From Strigamia acuminata (lineage: Eukaryota; Arthropoda; Chilopoda; Geophilomorpha; Linotaeniidae): DNA of 60,000 nucleotides. This document shows positions 45,701-60,000 of this stretch, piece after piece. The notes beneath the pieces are model-generated. The model worked only from the letters and a program-made list of their open reading frames with translations, made no database searches and was not told the origin of the DNA. Location of the stretch: NCBI GenBank assembly GCA_949358305.1, contig OX442316.1, positions 12,278,001-12,338,000 of the forward strand, written 5' to 3'. The position numbers were made by a program, and so were the translations under genes. Numbering within the stretch: the stretch's first letter is position 1; each line of letters opens with the position of its first letter.

Positions 45701-48700
45701 CACCCGACTTCAAACACCCATAAAAAGAAAACCATACACAGGAAACCTCCCAAACTTTTTTTGGCACTTCCTTGACTCATCCCTAAGACACTCACCAAGT
45801 TTCAGCACCTCGCACCTTCAGATACTCGAGTAACACGATCCCTAAAACTGTAACCTTTTTCGAATATTTCAAATTTTTCCGAAATCGCACCCTACTTCAA
45901 ACACCGATAAAAAGAAAACTATACACAGGAAACCTCCCAAACTTTTTTTGGCACTTCCTTGACTCATCCCTAAGACACTCACCAAGTTTCAGCACCTCGC
46001 ATCTTCAGATAATTGAGGTACACACTCCTAAACATTTCAAATTTTTCCGAAATCGCACCCGACTTCAAACACCCATAAAAAGAAAACCATACACAGGAAA
46101 CCTCCCAAACTTTTTTTGGCACTTCCTTGACTCATCCCTAAGACACTCACCAAGTTTCAGCACCTCGCACCTTCAGATACTCGAGTAACACGATCCCAAA
46201 GACTGTAACCTTTTTCGAATATTTCAAATTTTTCCGAAATCGCACCCGACTTCAAACACCCATAAAAAGAAAACCATACACAGGAAACCTCCCAAACTTT
46301 TTTTGGCACTTCCTTGACTCATCCCTAAGACACTCACCAAGTTTCAGCACCTCGCACCTTCAGATACTCGAGTAACACGATCCCTAAAACTGTAACCTTT
46401 TTCGAATATTTCAAATTTTTCCGAAATCGCACCCGACTTCAAACACCCATAAAAAGAAAACCATACACAGGAAACCTCCCAAACTTTTTTTGGCACTTCC
46501 TTGACTCACCCCTAAGACTCTCACCAAGTTTCAGCACCTCGCACCTTCAGATACTCGAGTAACACGATCCCTAAAACTGTAACCTTTTTCGAATATTTCA
46601 AATTTTTCCGAAATCGCACCCTACTTCAAACACCGATAAAAAGAAAACTATACACAGGAAACCTCCCAAACTTTTTTTGGCACTTCCTTGACTCATCCCT
46701 AAGACACTCACCAAGTTTCAGCACCTCGCACCTTCAGATACTCGAGTAACACGATCCCTAAAACTGTAACCTTTTTCGAATATTTCAAATTTTTCCGAAA
46801 TCGCACCCTACTTCAAACACCGATAAAAAGAAAACTATACACAGGAAACCTCCCAAACTTTTTTTGGCACTTCCTTGACTCATCCCTAAGACACTCACCA
46901 AGTTTCAGCACCTCGCATCTTCAGATAATTGAGGTACACACTCCTAAACATTTCAAATTTTTCCGAAATCGCACCCGACTTCAAACACCCATAAAAAGAA
47001 AACCATACACAGGAAACCTCCCAAACTTTTTTTGGCACTTCCTTGACTCATCCCTAAGACACTCACCAAGTTTCAGCACCTCGCACCTTCAGATACTCGA
47101 GTAACACGATCCCAAAGACTGTAACCTTTTTCGAATATTTCAAATTTTTCCGAAATCGCACCCGACTTCAAACACCCATAAAAAGAAAACCATACACAGG
47201 AAACCTCCCAAACTTTTTTTGGCACTTCCTTGACTCATCCCTAAGACACTCACCAAGTTTCAGCACCTCGCACCTTCAGATACTCGAGTAACACGATCCC
47301 TAAAACTGTAACCTTTTTCGAATATTTCAAATTTTTCCGAAATCGCACCCGACTTCAAACACCCATAAAAAGAAAACCATACACAGGAAACCTCCCAAAC
47401 TTTTTTTGGCACTTCCTTGACTCACCCCTAAGACTCTCACCAAGTTTCAGCACCTCGCACCTTCAGATACTCGAGTAACACGATCCCTAAAACTGTAACC
47501 TTTTTCGAATATTTCAAATTTTTCCGAAATCGCACCCTACTTCAAACACCGATAAAAAGAAAACTATACACAGGAAACCTCCCAAACTTTTTTTGGCACT
47601 TCCTTGACTCATCCCTAAGACACTCACCAAGTTTCAGCACCTCGCACCTTCAGATACTCGAGTAACACGATCCCTAAAACTGTAACCTTTTTCGAATATT
47701 TCAAATTTTTCCGAAATCGCACCCTACTTCAAACACCGATAAAAAGAAAACTATACACAGGAAACCTCCCAAACTTTTTTTGGCACTTCCTTGACTCATC
47801 CCTAAGACACTCACCAAGTTTCAGCACCTCGCACCTTCAGATACTCGAGTAACACGATCCCTAAAACTGTAACCTTTTTCGAATATTTCAAATTTTTCCG
47901 AAATCGCACCCTACTTCAAACACCGATAAAAAGAAAACTATACACAGGAAACCTCCCAAACTTTTTTTGGCACTTCCTTGACTCATCCCTAAGACACTCA
48001 CCAAGTTTCAGCACCTCGCACCTTCAGATACTCGAGTAACACGATCCCTAAAACTGTAACCTTTTTCGAATATTTCAAATTTTTCCGAAATCGCACCCTA
48101 CTTCAAACACCGATAAAAAGAAAACTATACACAGGAAACCTCCCAAACATTTTTTGGCACTTCCTTGACTCATCCCTAAGACACTCACCAAGTTTCAGCA
48201 CCTCGCATCTTCAGATAATTGAGGTACACACTCCTAAACATTTCAAATTTTTCCGAAATCGCACCCGACTTCAAACACCCATAAAAAGAAAACCATACAC
48301 AGGAAACCTCCCAAACTTTTTTTGGCACTTCCTTGACTCATCCCTAAGACACTCACCAAGTTTCAGCACCTCGCACCTTCAGATACTCGAGTAACACGAT
48401 CCCAAAGACTGTAACCTTTTTCGAATATTTCAAATTTTTCCGAAATCGCACCCTACTTCAAACACCGATAAAAAGAAAACTATACACAGGAAACCTCCCA
48501 AACTTTTTTTGGCACTTCCTTGACTCATCCCTAAGACACTCACCAAGTTTCAGCACCTCGCACCTTCAGATACTCGAGTAACACGATCCCAAAGACTGTA
48601 ACCTTTTTCGAATATTTCAAATTTTTCCGAAATCGCACCCTACTTCAAACACCGATAAAAAGAAAACTATACACAGGAAACCTCCCAAACTTTTTTTGGC

Positions 48701-51700
48701 ATTTCCTTGACTCATCCCTAAGACACTCACCAAGTTTCAGCACCTCGCATCTTCAGATAATTGAGGTACACACTCCTAAACATTTCAAATTTTTCCGAAA
48801 TCGCACCCGACTTCAAACACCCATAAAAAGAAAACCATACACAGGAAACCTCCCAAACTTTTTTTGGCACTTCCTTGACTCATCCCTAAGACACTCACCA
48901 AGTTTCAGCACCTCGCACCTTCAGATACTCGAGTAACACGATCCCTAAAACTGTAACTTTTTTCGAATATTTCAAATTTTTCCGAAATCGCACCCTACTT
49001 CAAACACCGATAAAAAGAAAACTATACACAGGAAACCTTCCAAACTTTTTTTGGCACTTCCTTGACTCATCCCTAAGACACTCACCAAGTTTCAGCACCT
49101 CGCATCTTCAGATAATTGAGGTACACACTCCTAAACATTTCAAATTTTTCCGAAATCGCACCCGACTTCAAACACCCATAAAAAGAAAACCATACACAGG
49201 AAACCTCCCAAACTTTTTTTGGCACTTCCTTGACTCATTCCTAAGACACTCACCAAGTTTCAGCACCTCGCACCTTCAGATAATTGAGTTACACACTCCC
49301 AAACATTTCAAATTTTTCCGAAATCGCACCCGACTTCAAACACCCATAAAAAGAAAACCATACACAGGAAACCTCCCAAACTTTTTTTGGCACTTCCTTG
49401 ACTCATCCCTAAGACACTCACCAAGTTTCAGCACCTCGCACCTTCAGATACTCGAGTAACACGATCCCTAAAACTGTAACCTTTTTCGAATATTTCAAAT
49501 TTTTCCGAAATCGCACCCTACTTCAAACACCGATAAAAGGAAAACTATACACAGGAAACCTCCCAAACTTTTTTTGGCACTTCCTTGACTCATCCCTAAG
49601 ACACTCACCAAGTTTCAGCACCTCGCATCTTCAGATAATTGAGGTACACACTCCTAAACATTTCAAATTTTTCCGAAATCGCACCCGAATTCAAACACCC
49701 ATAAAAAGAAAACCATACACAGGAAACCTCCCAAACTTTTTTTGGCACTTCCTTGACTCATCCCTAAGACACTCACCAAGTTTCAGCACCTCGCACCTTC
49801 AGATACTCGAGTAACACGATCCCAAAGACTGTAACCTTTTTCGAATATTTCAAATTTTTCCGAAATCGCACCCTACTTCAAACACCGATAAAAAGAAAAC
49901 TATACACAGGAAACCTCCCAAACTTTTTTTGGCACTTCCTTGACTCATCCCTAAGACACTCACCAAGTTTCAGCACCTCGCATCTTCAGATAATTGAGGT
50001 ACACACTCCTAAACATTTCAAATTTTTCCGAAATCGCACCCGAATTCAAACACCCATAAAAAGAAAACCATACACAGGAAACCTCCCAAACTTTTTTTGG
50101 CACTTCCTTGACTCATCCCTAAGACACTCACCAAGTTTCAGCACCTCGCACCTTCAGATACTCGAGTAACACGATCCCTAAAACTGTAACCTTTTTCGAA
50201 TATTTCAAATTTTTCCGAAATCGCACCCGACTTCAAACACCCATAAAAAGAAAACTATACACAGGAAACCTCCCAAACTTTTTTTGGCACTTCCTTGACT
50301 CATCCCTAAGACACTCACCAAGTTTCAGCACCTCGCATCTTCAGATAATTGAGGTACACACTCCTAAACATTTCAAATTTTTCCGAAATCGCACCCGACT
50401 TCAAACACCCATAAAAAGAAAACCATACACAGGAAACCTCCCAAACTTTTTTTGGCACTTCCTTGACTCATCCCTAAGACACTCACCAAGTTTCAGCACC
50501 TCGCACCTTCAGATAATTGAGTTACACACTCCCAAACATTTCAAATTTTTCCGAAATCGCACTTGACTTCAAACACCCATAAAAAGAAAACCATACACAG
50601 GAAACCTCCCAAACTTTTTTTGGCACTTCCTTGACTCACCCCTAAGACACTCACCAAGTTTCAGCACCTCGCACCTTCAGATACTCGAGTAACACGATCC
50701 CTAAAACTGTAACCTTTTTCGAATATTTCAAATTTTTCCGAAATCGCACCCTACTTCAAACACCGATAAAAAGAAAGCTATACACAGGAAACCTCCCAAA
50801 CTTTTTTTGGCACTTCCTTGACTCATCCCTAAGACACTCACCAAGTTTCAGCACCTCGCACCTTCAGATACTCGAGTAACACGATCCCAAAGACTGTAAC
50901 CTTTTTCGAATATTTCAAATTTTTCCGAAATCGCACCCTACTTCAAACACCGATAAAAAGAAAACTATACACAGGAAACCTCCCAAACTTTTTTTGGCAC
51001 TTCCTTGACTCATCCCTAAGACACTCACCAAGTTTCAGCACCTCGCATCTTCAGATAATTGAGGTACACACTCCTAAACATTTCAAATTTTTCCGAAATC
51101 GCATCCGACTTCAAACACCCATAAAAAGAAAACCATACACAGGAAACCTCCCAAACTTTTTTTGGCACTTCCTTGACTCATCCCTAAGACACTCACCAAG
51201 TTTCAGCACCTCGCACCTTCAGATACTCGAGTAACACGATCCCTAAAACTGTAACCTTTTTCGAATATTTCAAATTTTTCCGAAATCGCACCCTACTTCA
51301 AACACCGATAAAAAGAAAACTATACACAGGAAACCTCCCAAACTTTTTTTGGCACTTCCTTGACTCATCCCTAAGACACTCACCAAGTTTCAGCACCTCG
51401 CATCTTCAGATAATTGAGGTACACACTCCTAAACATTTCAAATTTTTCCGAAATCGCACCCGACTTCAAACACCCATAAAAAGAAAACCATACACAGGAA
51501 ACCTCCCAAACTTTTTTTGGCACTTCCTTGACTCATCCCTAAGACACTCACCAAGTTTCAGCACCTCGCACCTTCAGATAATTGAGTTACACACTCCCAA
51601 ACATTTCAAATTTTTCCGAAATCGCACTTGACTTCAAACACCCATAAAAAGAAAACCATACACAGGAAACCTCCCAAACTTTTTTTGGCACTTCCTTGAC

Positions 51701-54700
51701 TCACCCCTAAGACACTCACCAAGTTTCAGCACCTCGCACCTTCAGATACTCGAGTAACACGATCCCTAAAACTGTAACCTTTTTCGAATATTTCAAATTT
51801 TTCCGAAATCGCACCCTACTTCAAACACCGATAAAAAGAAAGCTATACACAGGAAACCTCCCAAACTTTTTTTGGCACTTCCTTGACTCATCCCTAAGAC
51901 ACTCACCAAGTTTCAGCACCTCGCACCTTCAGATACTCGAGTAACACGATCCCAAAGACTGTAACCTTTTTCGAATATTTCAAATTTTTCCGAAATCGCA
52001 CCCTACTTCAAACACCGATAAAAAGAAAACTATACACAGGAAACCTCCCAAACTTTTTTTGGCACTTCCTTGACTCATCCCTAAGACACTCACCAAGTTT
52101 CAGCACCTCGCATCTTCAGATAATTGAGGTACACACTCCTAAACATTTCAAATTTTTCCGAAATCGCATCCGACTTCAAACACCCATAAAAAGAAAACCA
52201 TACACAGGAAACCTCCCAAACTTTTTTTGGCACTTCCTTGACTCATCCCTAAGACACTCACCAAGTTTCAGCACCTCGCACCTTCAGATACTCGAGTAAC
52301 ACGATCCCTAAAACTGTAACCTTTTTCGAATATTTCAAATTTTTCCGAAATCGCACCCTACTTCAAACACCGATAAAAAGAAAACTATACACAGGAAACC
52401 TCCCAAACTTTTTTTGGCACTTCCTTGACTCATCCCTAAGACACTCACCAAGTTTCAGCACCTCGCATCTTCAGATAATTGAGGTACACACTCCTAAACA
52501 TTTCAAATTTTTCCGAAATCGCACCCGACTTCAAACACCCATAAAAAGAAAACCATACACAGGAAACCTCCCAAACTTTTTTTGGCACTTCCTTGACTCA
52601 TCCCTAAGACACTCACCAAGTTTCAGCACCTCGCACCTTCAGATAATTGAGTTACACACTCCCAAACATTTCAAATTTTTCCGAAATCGCACCCGACTTC
52701 AAACACCCATAAAAAGAAAACCATACACAGGAAACCTCCCAAACTTTTTTTGGCACTTCCTTGACTCACCCCTAAGACACTCACCAAGTTTCAGCACCTC
52801 GCACCTTCAGATACTCGAGTAACACGATCCCTAAAACTGTAACCTTTTTCGAATATTTCAAATTTTTCCGAAATCGCACCCTACTTCAAACACCGATAAA
52901 AAGAAAACTATACACAGGAAACCTCCCAAACTTTTTTTGGCACTTCCTTGACTCATCCCTAAGACACTCACCAAGTTTCAGCACCTCGCACCTTCAGATA
53001 CTCGAGTAACACGATCCCTAAAACTGTAACCTTTTTCGAATATTTCAAATTTTTCCGAAATCGCACCCTACTTCAAACACCGATAAAAAGAAAACTATAC
53101 ACAGGAAACCTCCCAAACTTTTTTTGGCACTTCCTTGACTCATCCCTAAGACACTCACCAAGTTTCAGCACCTCGCATCTTCAGATAATTGAGGTACACA
53201 CTCCTAAACATTTCAAATTTTTCCGAAATCGCACCCGACTTCAAACACCCATAAAAAGAAAACCATACACAGGAAACCTCCCAAACTTTTTTTGGCACTT
53301 CCTTGACTCATCCCTAAGACACTCACCAAGTTTCAGCACCTCGCACCTTCAGATACTCGAGTAACACGATCCCTAAAACTGTAACCTTTTTCGAATATTT
53401 CAAATTTTTCCGAAATCGCACCCTACTTCAAACACCGATAAAAAGAAAACTATACACAGGAAACCTCCCAAACTTTTTTTGGCACTTCCTTGACTCATCC
53501 CTAAGACACTCACCAAGTTTCAGCACCTCGCATCTTCAGATAATTGAGGTACACACTCCTAAACATTTCAAATTTTTCCGAAATCGCACCCGACTTCAAA
53601 CACCCATAAAAAGAAAACCATACACAGAAAACCTCCCAAACTTTTTTTGGCACTTCCTTGACTCATCCCTAAGACACTCACCAAGTTTCAGCACCTCGCA
53701 CCTTCAGATACTCGAGTAACACGATCCCTAAAACTGTAACCTTTTTCGAATATTTCAAATTTTTCCGAAATCGCACCCTACTTCAAACACCGATAAAAAG
53801 AAAACTATACACAGGAAACCTCCCAAACTTTTTTTGGCACTTCCTTGACTCATCCCTAAGACACTCACCAAGTTTCAGCACCTCGCACCTTCAGATAATT
53901 GAGTTACACACTCCCAAACATTTCAAATTTTTCCGAAATCGCACCCGACTTCAAACACCCATAAAAAGAAAACCATACACAGGAAACCTCCCAAACTTTT
54001 TTTGGCACTTCCTTGACTCACCCCTAAGACACTCACCAAGTTTCAGCACCTCGCACCTTCAGATACTCGAGTAACACGATCCCTAAAACTGTAACCTTTT
54101 TCGAATATTTCAAATTTTTCCGAAATCGCACCCTACTTCAAACACCGATAAAAAGAAAACTATACACAGGAAACCTCCCAAACTTTTTTTGGCACTTCCT
54201 TGACTCATCCCTAAGACACTCACCAAGTTTCAGCACCTCGCACCTTCAGATACTCGAGTAACACGATCCCTAAAACTGTAACCTTTTTCGAATATTTCAA
54301 ATTTTTCCGAAATCGCACCCTACTTCAAACACCGATAAAAAGAAAACTATACACAGGAAACCTCCCAAACTTTTTTTGGCACTTCCTTGACTCATCCCTA
54401 AGACACTCACCAAGTTTCAGCACCTCGCACCTTCAGATACTCGAGTAACACGATCCCTAAAACTGTAACCTTTTTCGAATATTTCAAATTTTTCCGAAAT
54501 CGCACCCTACTTCAAACACCGATAAAAAGAAAACTATACACAGGAAACCTCCCAAACATTTTTTGGCACTTCCTTGACTCATCCCTAAGACACTCACCAA
54601 GTTTCAGCACCTCGCATCTTCAGATAATTGAGGTACACACTCCTAAACATTTCAAATTTTTCCGAAATCGCACCCGACTTCAAACACCCATAAAAAGAAA

Positions 54701-57700
54701 ACCATACACAGGAAACCTCCCAAACTTTTTTTGGCACTTCCTTGACTCATCCCTAAGACACTCACCAAGTTTCAGCACCTCGCACCTTCAGATACTCGAG
54801 TAACACGATCCCAAAGACTGTAACCTTTTTCGAATATTTCAAATTTTTCCGAAATCGCACCCTACTTCAAACACCGATAAAAAGAAAACTATACACAGGA
54901 AACCTCCCAAACTTTTTTTGGCACTTCCTTGACTCATCCCTAAGACACTCACCAAGTTTCAGCACCTCGCACCTTCAGATACTCGAGTAACACGATCCCA
55001 AAGACTGTAACCTTTTTCGAATATTTCAAATTTTTCCGAAATCGCACCCTACTTCAAACACCGATAAAAAGAAAACTATACACAGGAAACCTCCCAAACA
55101 TTTTTTGGCACTTCCTTGACTCATCCCTAAGACACTCACCAAGTTTCAGCACCTCGCATCTTCAGATAATTGAGGTACACACTCCTAAACATTTCAAATT
55201 TTTCCGAAATCGCACCCGACTTCAAACACCCATAAAAAGAAAACCATACACAGGAAACCTCCCAAACTTTTTTTGGCACTTCCTTGACTCATTCCTAAGA
55301 CACTCACCAAGTTTCAGCACCTCGCACCTTCAGATAATTGAGTTACACACTCCCAAACATTTCAAATTTTTCCGAAATCGCACCCGACTTCAAACACCCA
55401 TAAAAAGAAAACCATACACAGGAAACCTCCCAAACTTTTTTTGGCACTTCCTTGACTCATCCCTAAGACACTCACCAAGTTTCAGCACCTCGCATCTTCA
55501 GATAATTGAGGTACACACTCCTAAACATTTCAAATTTTTCCGAAATCGCACCCTACTTCAAACACCCATAAAAAGAAAACCATACACAGGAAACCTCCCA
55601 AACTTTTTTTGGCACTTCCTTGACTCATCCCTAAGACACTCACCAAGTTTCAGCACCTCGCACCTTCAGATACTCGAGTAACACGATCCCAAAGACTGTA
55701 ACCTTTTTCGAATATTTCAAATTTTTCCGAAATCGCACCCTACTTCAAACACCGATAAAAAGAAAACTATACACAGGAAACCTCCCAAACTTTTTTTGGC
55801 ACTTCCTTGACTCATCCCTAAGACACTCACCAAGTTTCAGCACCTCGCATCTTCAGATAATTGAGGTACACACTCCTAAACATTTCAAATTTTTCCGAAA
55901 TCGCACCCGAATTCAAACACCCATAAAAAGAAAACCATACACAGGAAACCTCCCAAACTTTTTTTGGCACTTCCTTGACTCATCCCTAAGACACTCACCA
56001 AGTTCCAGCACCTCGCACCTTCAGATACTCGAGTAACACGATCCCTAAAACTGTAACCTTTTTCGAATATTTCAAATTTTTCCGAAATCGCACCCGACTT
56101 CAAACACCCATAAAAAGAAAACTATACACAGGAAACCTCCCAAACTTTTTTTGGCACTTCCTTGACTCATCCCTAAGACACTCACCAAGTTTCAGCACCT
56201 CGCATCTTCAGATAATTGAGGTACACACTCCTAAACATTTCAAATTTTTCCGAAATCGCACCCGACTTCAAACACCCATAAAAAGAAAACCATACACAGG
56301 AAACCTCCCAAACTTTTTTTGGCACTTCCTTGACTCATCCCTAAGACACTCACCAAGTTTCAGCACCTCGCACCTTCAGATAATTGAGTTACACACTCCC
56401 AAACATTTCAAATTTTTCCGAAATCGCACTTGACTTCAAACACCCATAAAAAGAAAACCATACACAGGAAACCTCCCAAACTTTTTTTGGCACTTCCTTG
56501 ACTCACCCCTAAGACACTCACCAAGTTTCAGCACCTCGCACCTTCAGATACTCGAGTAACACGATCCCTAAAACTGTAACCTTTTTCGAATATTTCAAAT
56601 TTTTCCGAAATCGCACCCTACTTCAAACACCGATAAAAAGAAAGCTATACACAGGAAACCTCCCAAACTTTTTTTGGCACTTCCTTGACTCATCCCTAAG
56701 ACACTCACCAAGTTTCAGCACCTCGCACCTTCAGATACTCGAGTAACACGATCCCAAAGACTGTAACCTTTTTCGAATATTTCAAATTTTTCCGAAATCG
56801 CACCCTACTTCAAACACCGATAAAAAGAAAACTATACACAGGAAACCTCCCAAACTTTTTTTGGCACTTCCTTGACTCATCCCTAAGACACTCACCAAGT
56901 TTCAGCACCTCGCATCTTCAGATAATTGAGGTACACACTCCTAAACATTTCAAATTTTTCCGAAATCGCATCCGACTTCAAACACCCATAAAAAGAAAAC
57001 CATACACAGGAAACCTCCCAAACTTTTTTTGGCACTTCCTTGACTCATCCCTAAGACACTCACCAAGTTTCAGCACCTCGCACCTTCAGATACTCGAGTA
57101 ACACGATCCCTAAAACTGTAACCTTTTTCGAATATTTCAAATTTTTCCGAAATCGCACCCTACTTCAAACACCGATAAAAAGAAAACTATACACAGGAAA
57201 CCTCCCAAACTTTTTTTGGCACTTCCTTGACTCATCCCTAAGACACTCACCAAGTTTCAGCACCTCGCATCTTCAGATAATTGAGGTACACACTCCTAAA
57301 CATTTCAAATTTTTCCGAAATCGCACCCGACTTCAAACACCCATAAAAAGAAAACCATACACAGGAAACCTCCCAAACTTTTTTTGGCACTTCCTTGACT
57401 CATCCCTAAGACACTCACCAAGTTTCAGCACCTCGCACCTTCAGATAATTGAGTTACACACTCCCAAACATTTCAAATTTTTCCGAAATCGCACCCGACT
57501 TCAAACACCCATAAAAAGAAAACCATACACAGGAAACCTCCCAAACTTTTTTTGGCACTTCCTTGACTCACCCCTAAGACACTCACCAAGTTTCAGCACC
57601 TCGCACCTTCAGATACTCGAGTAACACGATCCCTAAAACTGTAACCTTTTTCGAATATTTCAAATTTTTCCGAAATCGCACCCTACTTCAAACACCGATA

Positions 57701-60000
57701 AAAAGAAAACTATACACAGGAAACCTCCCAAACTTTTTTTGGCACTTCCTTGACTCATCCCTAAGACACTCACCAAGTTTCAGCACCTCGCACCTTCAGA
57801 TACTCGAGTAACACGATCCCTAAAACTGTAACCTTTTTCGAATATTTCAAATTTTTCCGAAATCGCACCCTACTTCAAACACCGATAAAAAGAAAACTAT
57901 ACACAGGAAACCTCCCAAACTTTTTTTGGCACTTCCTTGACTCATCCCTAAGACACTCACCAAGTTTCAGCACCTCGCATCTTCAGATAATTGAGGTACA
58001 CACTCCTAAACATTTCAAATTTTTCCGAAATCGCACCCGACTTCAAACACCCATAAAAAGAAAACCATACACAGGAAACCTCCCAAACTTTTTTTGGCAC
58101 TTCCTTGACTCATCCCTAAGACACTCACCAAGTTTCAGCACCTCGCACCTTCAGATACTCGAGTAACACGATCCCTAAAACTGTAACCTTTTTCGAATAT
58201 TTCAAATTTTTCCGAAATCGCACCCTACTTCAAACACCGATAAAAAGAAAACTATACACAGGAAACCTCCCAAACTTTTTTTGGCACTTCCTTGACTCAT
58301 CCCTAAGACACTCACCAAGTTTCAGCACCTCGCATCTTCAGATAATTGAGGTACACACTCCTAAACATTTCAAATTTTTCCGAAATCGCACCCGACTTCA
58401 AACACCCATAAAAAGAAAACCATACACAGAAAACCTCCCAAACTTTTTTTGGCACTTCCTTGACTCATCCCTAAGACACTCACCAAGTTTCAGCACCTCG
58501 CACCTTCAGATACTCGAGTAACACGATCCCTAAAACTGTAACCTTTTTCGAATATTTCAAATTTTTCCGAAATCGCACCCTACTTCAAACACCGATAAAA
58601 AGAAAACTATACACAGGAAACCTCCCAAACTTTTTTTGGCACTTCCTTGACTCATCCCTAAGACACTCACCAAGTTTCAGCACCTCGCATTTTCAGATAA
58701 TTGAGGTACACACTCCTAAACATTTCAAATTTTTCCGAAATCGCACCCGACTTCAAACACCCATAAAAAGAAAACCATACACAGGAAACCTCCCAAACTT
58801 TTTTTGGCACTTCCTTGACTCATCCCTAAGACACTCACCAAGTTTCAGCACCTCGCACCTTCAGATAATTGAGTTACACACTCCCAAACATTTCAAATTT
58901 TTCCGAAATCGCACTTGACTTCAAACACCCATAAAAAGAAAACCATACACAGGAAACCTCCCAAACTTTTTTTGGCACTTCCTTGACTCACCCCTAAGAC
59001 ACTCACCAAGTTTCAGCACCTCGCACCTTCAGATACTCGAGTAACACGATCCCTAAAACTGTAACCTTTTTCGAATATTTCAAATTTTTCCGAAATCGCA
59101 CCCTACTTCAAACACCGATAAAAAGAAAACTATACACAGGAAACCTCCCAAACTTTTTTTGGCACTTCCTTGACTCATCCCTAAGACACTCACCAAGTTT
59201 CAGCACCTCGCACCTTCAGATACTCGAGTAACACGATCCCAAAGACTGTAACCTTTTTCGAATATTTCAAATTTTTCCGAAATCGCACCCTACTTCAAAC
59301 ACCGATAAAAAGAAAACTATACACAGGAAACCTCCCAAACTTTTTTTGGCACTTCCTTGACTCATCCCTAAGACACTCACCAAGTTTCAGCACCTCGCAC
59401 CTTCAGATACTCGAGTAACACGATCCCTAAAACTGTAACCTTTTTCGAATATTTCAAATTTTTCCGAAATCGCACCCTACTTCAAACACCGATAAAAAGA
59501 AAACTATACACAGGAAACCTCCCAAACTTTTTTTGGCACTTCCTTGACTCATCCCTAAGACACTCACCAAGTTTCAGCACCTCGCACCTTCAGATACTCG
59601 AGTAACACGATCCCAAAGACTGTAACCTTTTTCGAATATTTCAAATTTTTCCGAAATCGCACCCTACTTCAAACACCGATAAAAAGAAAACTATACACAG
59701 GAAACCTCCCAAACTTTTTTTGGCACTTCCTTGACTCATCCCTAAGACACTCACCAAGTTTCAGCACCTCGCACCTTCAGATACTCGAGTAACACGATCC
59801 CTAAAACTGTAACCTTTTTCGAATATTTCAAATTTTTCCGAAATCGCACCCTACTTCAAACACCGATAAAAAGAAAACTATACACAGGAAACCTCCCAAA
59901 CTTTTTTTGGCACTTCCTTGACTCATCCCTAAGACACTCACCAAGTTTCAGCACCTCGCATCTTCAGATAATTGAGGTACACACTCCTAAACATTTCAAA
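42736..60000. repeat. satellite array of 168- and 187-base monomers, runs off the right edge
   Basis: Head-to-tail monomers, close to 97 in 17.3 kb. All share the core from aaatttttccgaaatcgcacc through aaactttttttggcacttcc to gtttcagcacctcgca. Two length classes differ only after the core: the 168-base form continues gataattgagttacacactc or gataattgaggtacacactc, while the 187-base form has gatactcgagtaacacgatc followed by a 19-base longer linker containing ctgtaacctttttcg. Subtypes differ at a few fixed sites (ccctaaaactg or cccaaagactg; acccgac or accctac). Single-base variants recur at 1065 and 4802 bases, which shows higher-order repeats. The first unit (about 42736) is the most diverged, as expected at an array edge. 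No open frame is conserved. Confidence 0.97.

Noticed and set aside
55885-56103. 72-residue minus-strand frame in the satellite
   Set aside because: Not kept in other monomers; a chance frame in repeat DNA.
42736-60000. CRISPR-like look of a regularly repeated array
   Set aside because: No unique spacers; whole monomers repeat head to tail in an animal genome, so it is a satellite.

Overview
The window is animal nuclear DNA, most likely arthropod. Genes are split by many short introns (mostly 45-150 bases), intergenic DNA is AT-rich, and the protein families (CAND1, CLK-type kinase, mRpL53, methuselah-like GPCR, BEL/Pao retrotransposon) fit an arthropod. I cannot name the species. All exon limits below were assembled by eye from splice signals, reading phase and family similarity. 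No alignment or search was run.

Layout. Bases 1-5.1 kb hold the 5' part of a CLK/Doa-type SR-protein kinase on the minus strand; its kinase domain lies beyond the left edge. It appears to share a bidirectional promoter with mRpL53 (plus strand). The mRpL53 reading frame is followed 12 bases later by a 61-residue membrane microprotein, so the transcript looks dicistronic. The next gene, convergent on the minus strand, is a complete 26-exon CAND1 (6.8-12.3 kb), the cullin exchange factor.

From 12.8 to 39.8 kb lies a cluster of five SLC18B1-like (vesicular amine/polyamine type) major facilitator transporters: two on the minus strand (12.8-15.1 and 17.8-20.1 kb) and three on the plus strand (22.8-24.9, 34.0-36.9 and 37.2-39.8 kb). 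They share almost the same intron positions. The third and fourth are close copies made by a tandem duplication. That duplication also carried a piece of the second gene (now a pseudogene fragment at 24.9-25.3 kb) and its upstream DNA. One copy was later split by a complete BEL/Pao retrotransposon (27.6-33.8 kb) with one long reading frame and LTRs that look identical. The other copy keeps the empty site. Several small DNA transposons sit in introns here. A tRNA-Tyr gene with an intron and a minisatellite lie between the first two transporters.

From 40.2 to 41.4 kb there is a methuselah-like GPCR with a short ectodomain. From about 42.7 kb to the right edge the window is one satellite array (more than 17 kb). 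Its monomers come in two lengths, 168 and 187 bases, mixed into higher-order repeats of 1065 and 4802 bases. The window therefore passes from housekeeping genes, through a fast-evolving transporter cluster, into heterochromatin-like DNA.
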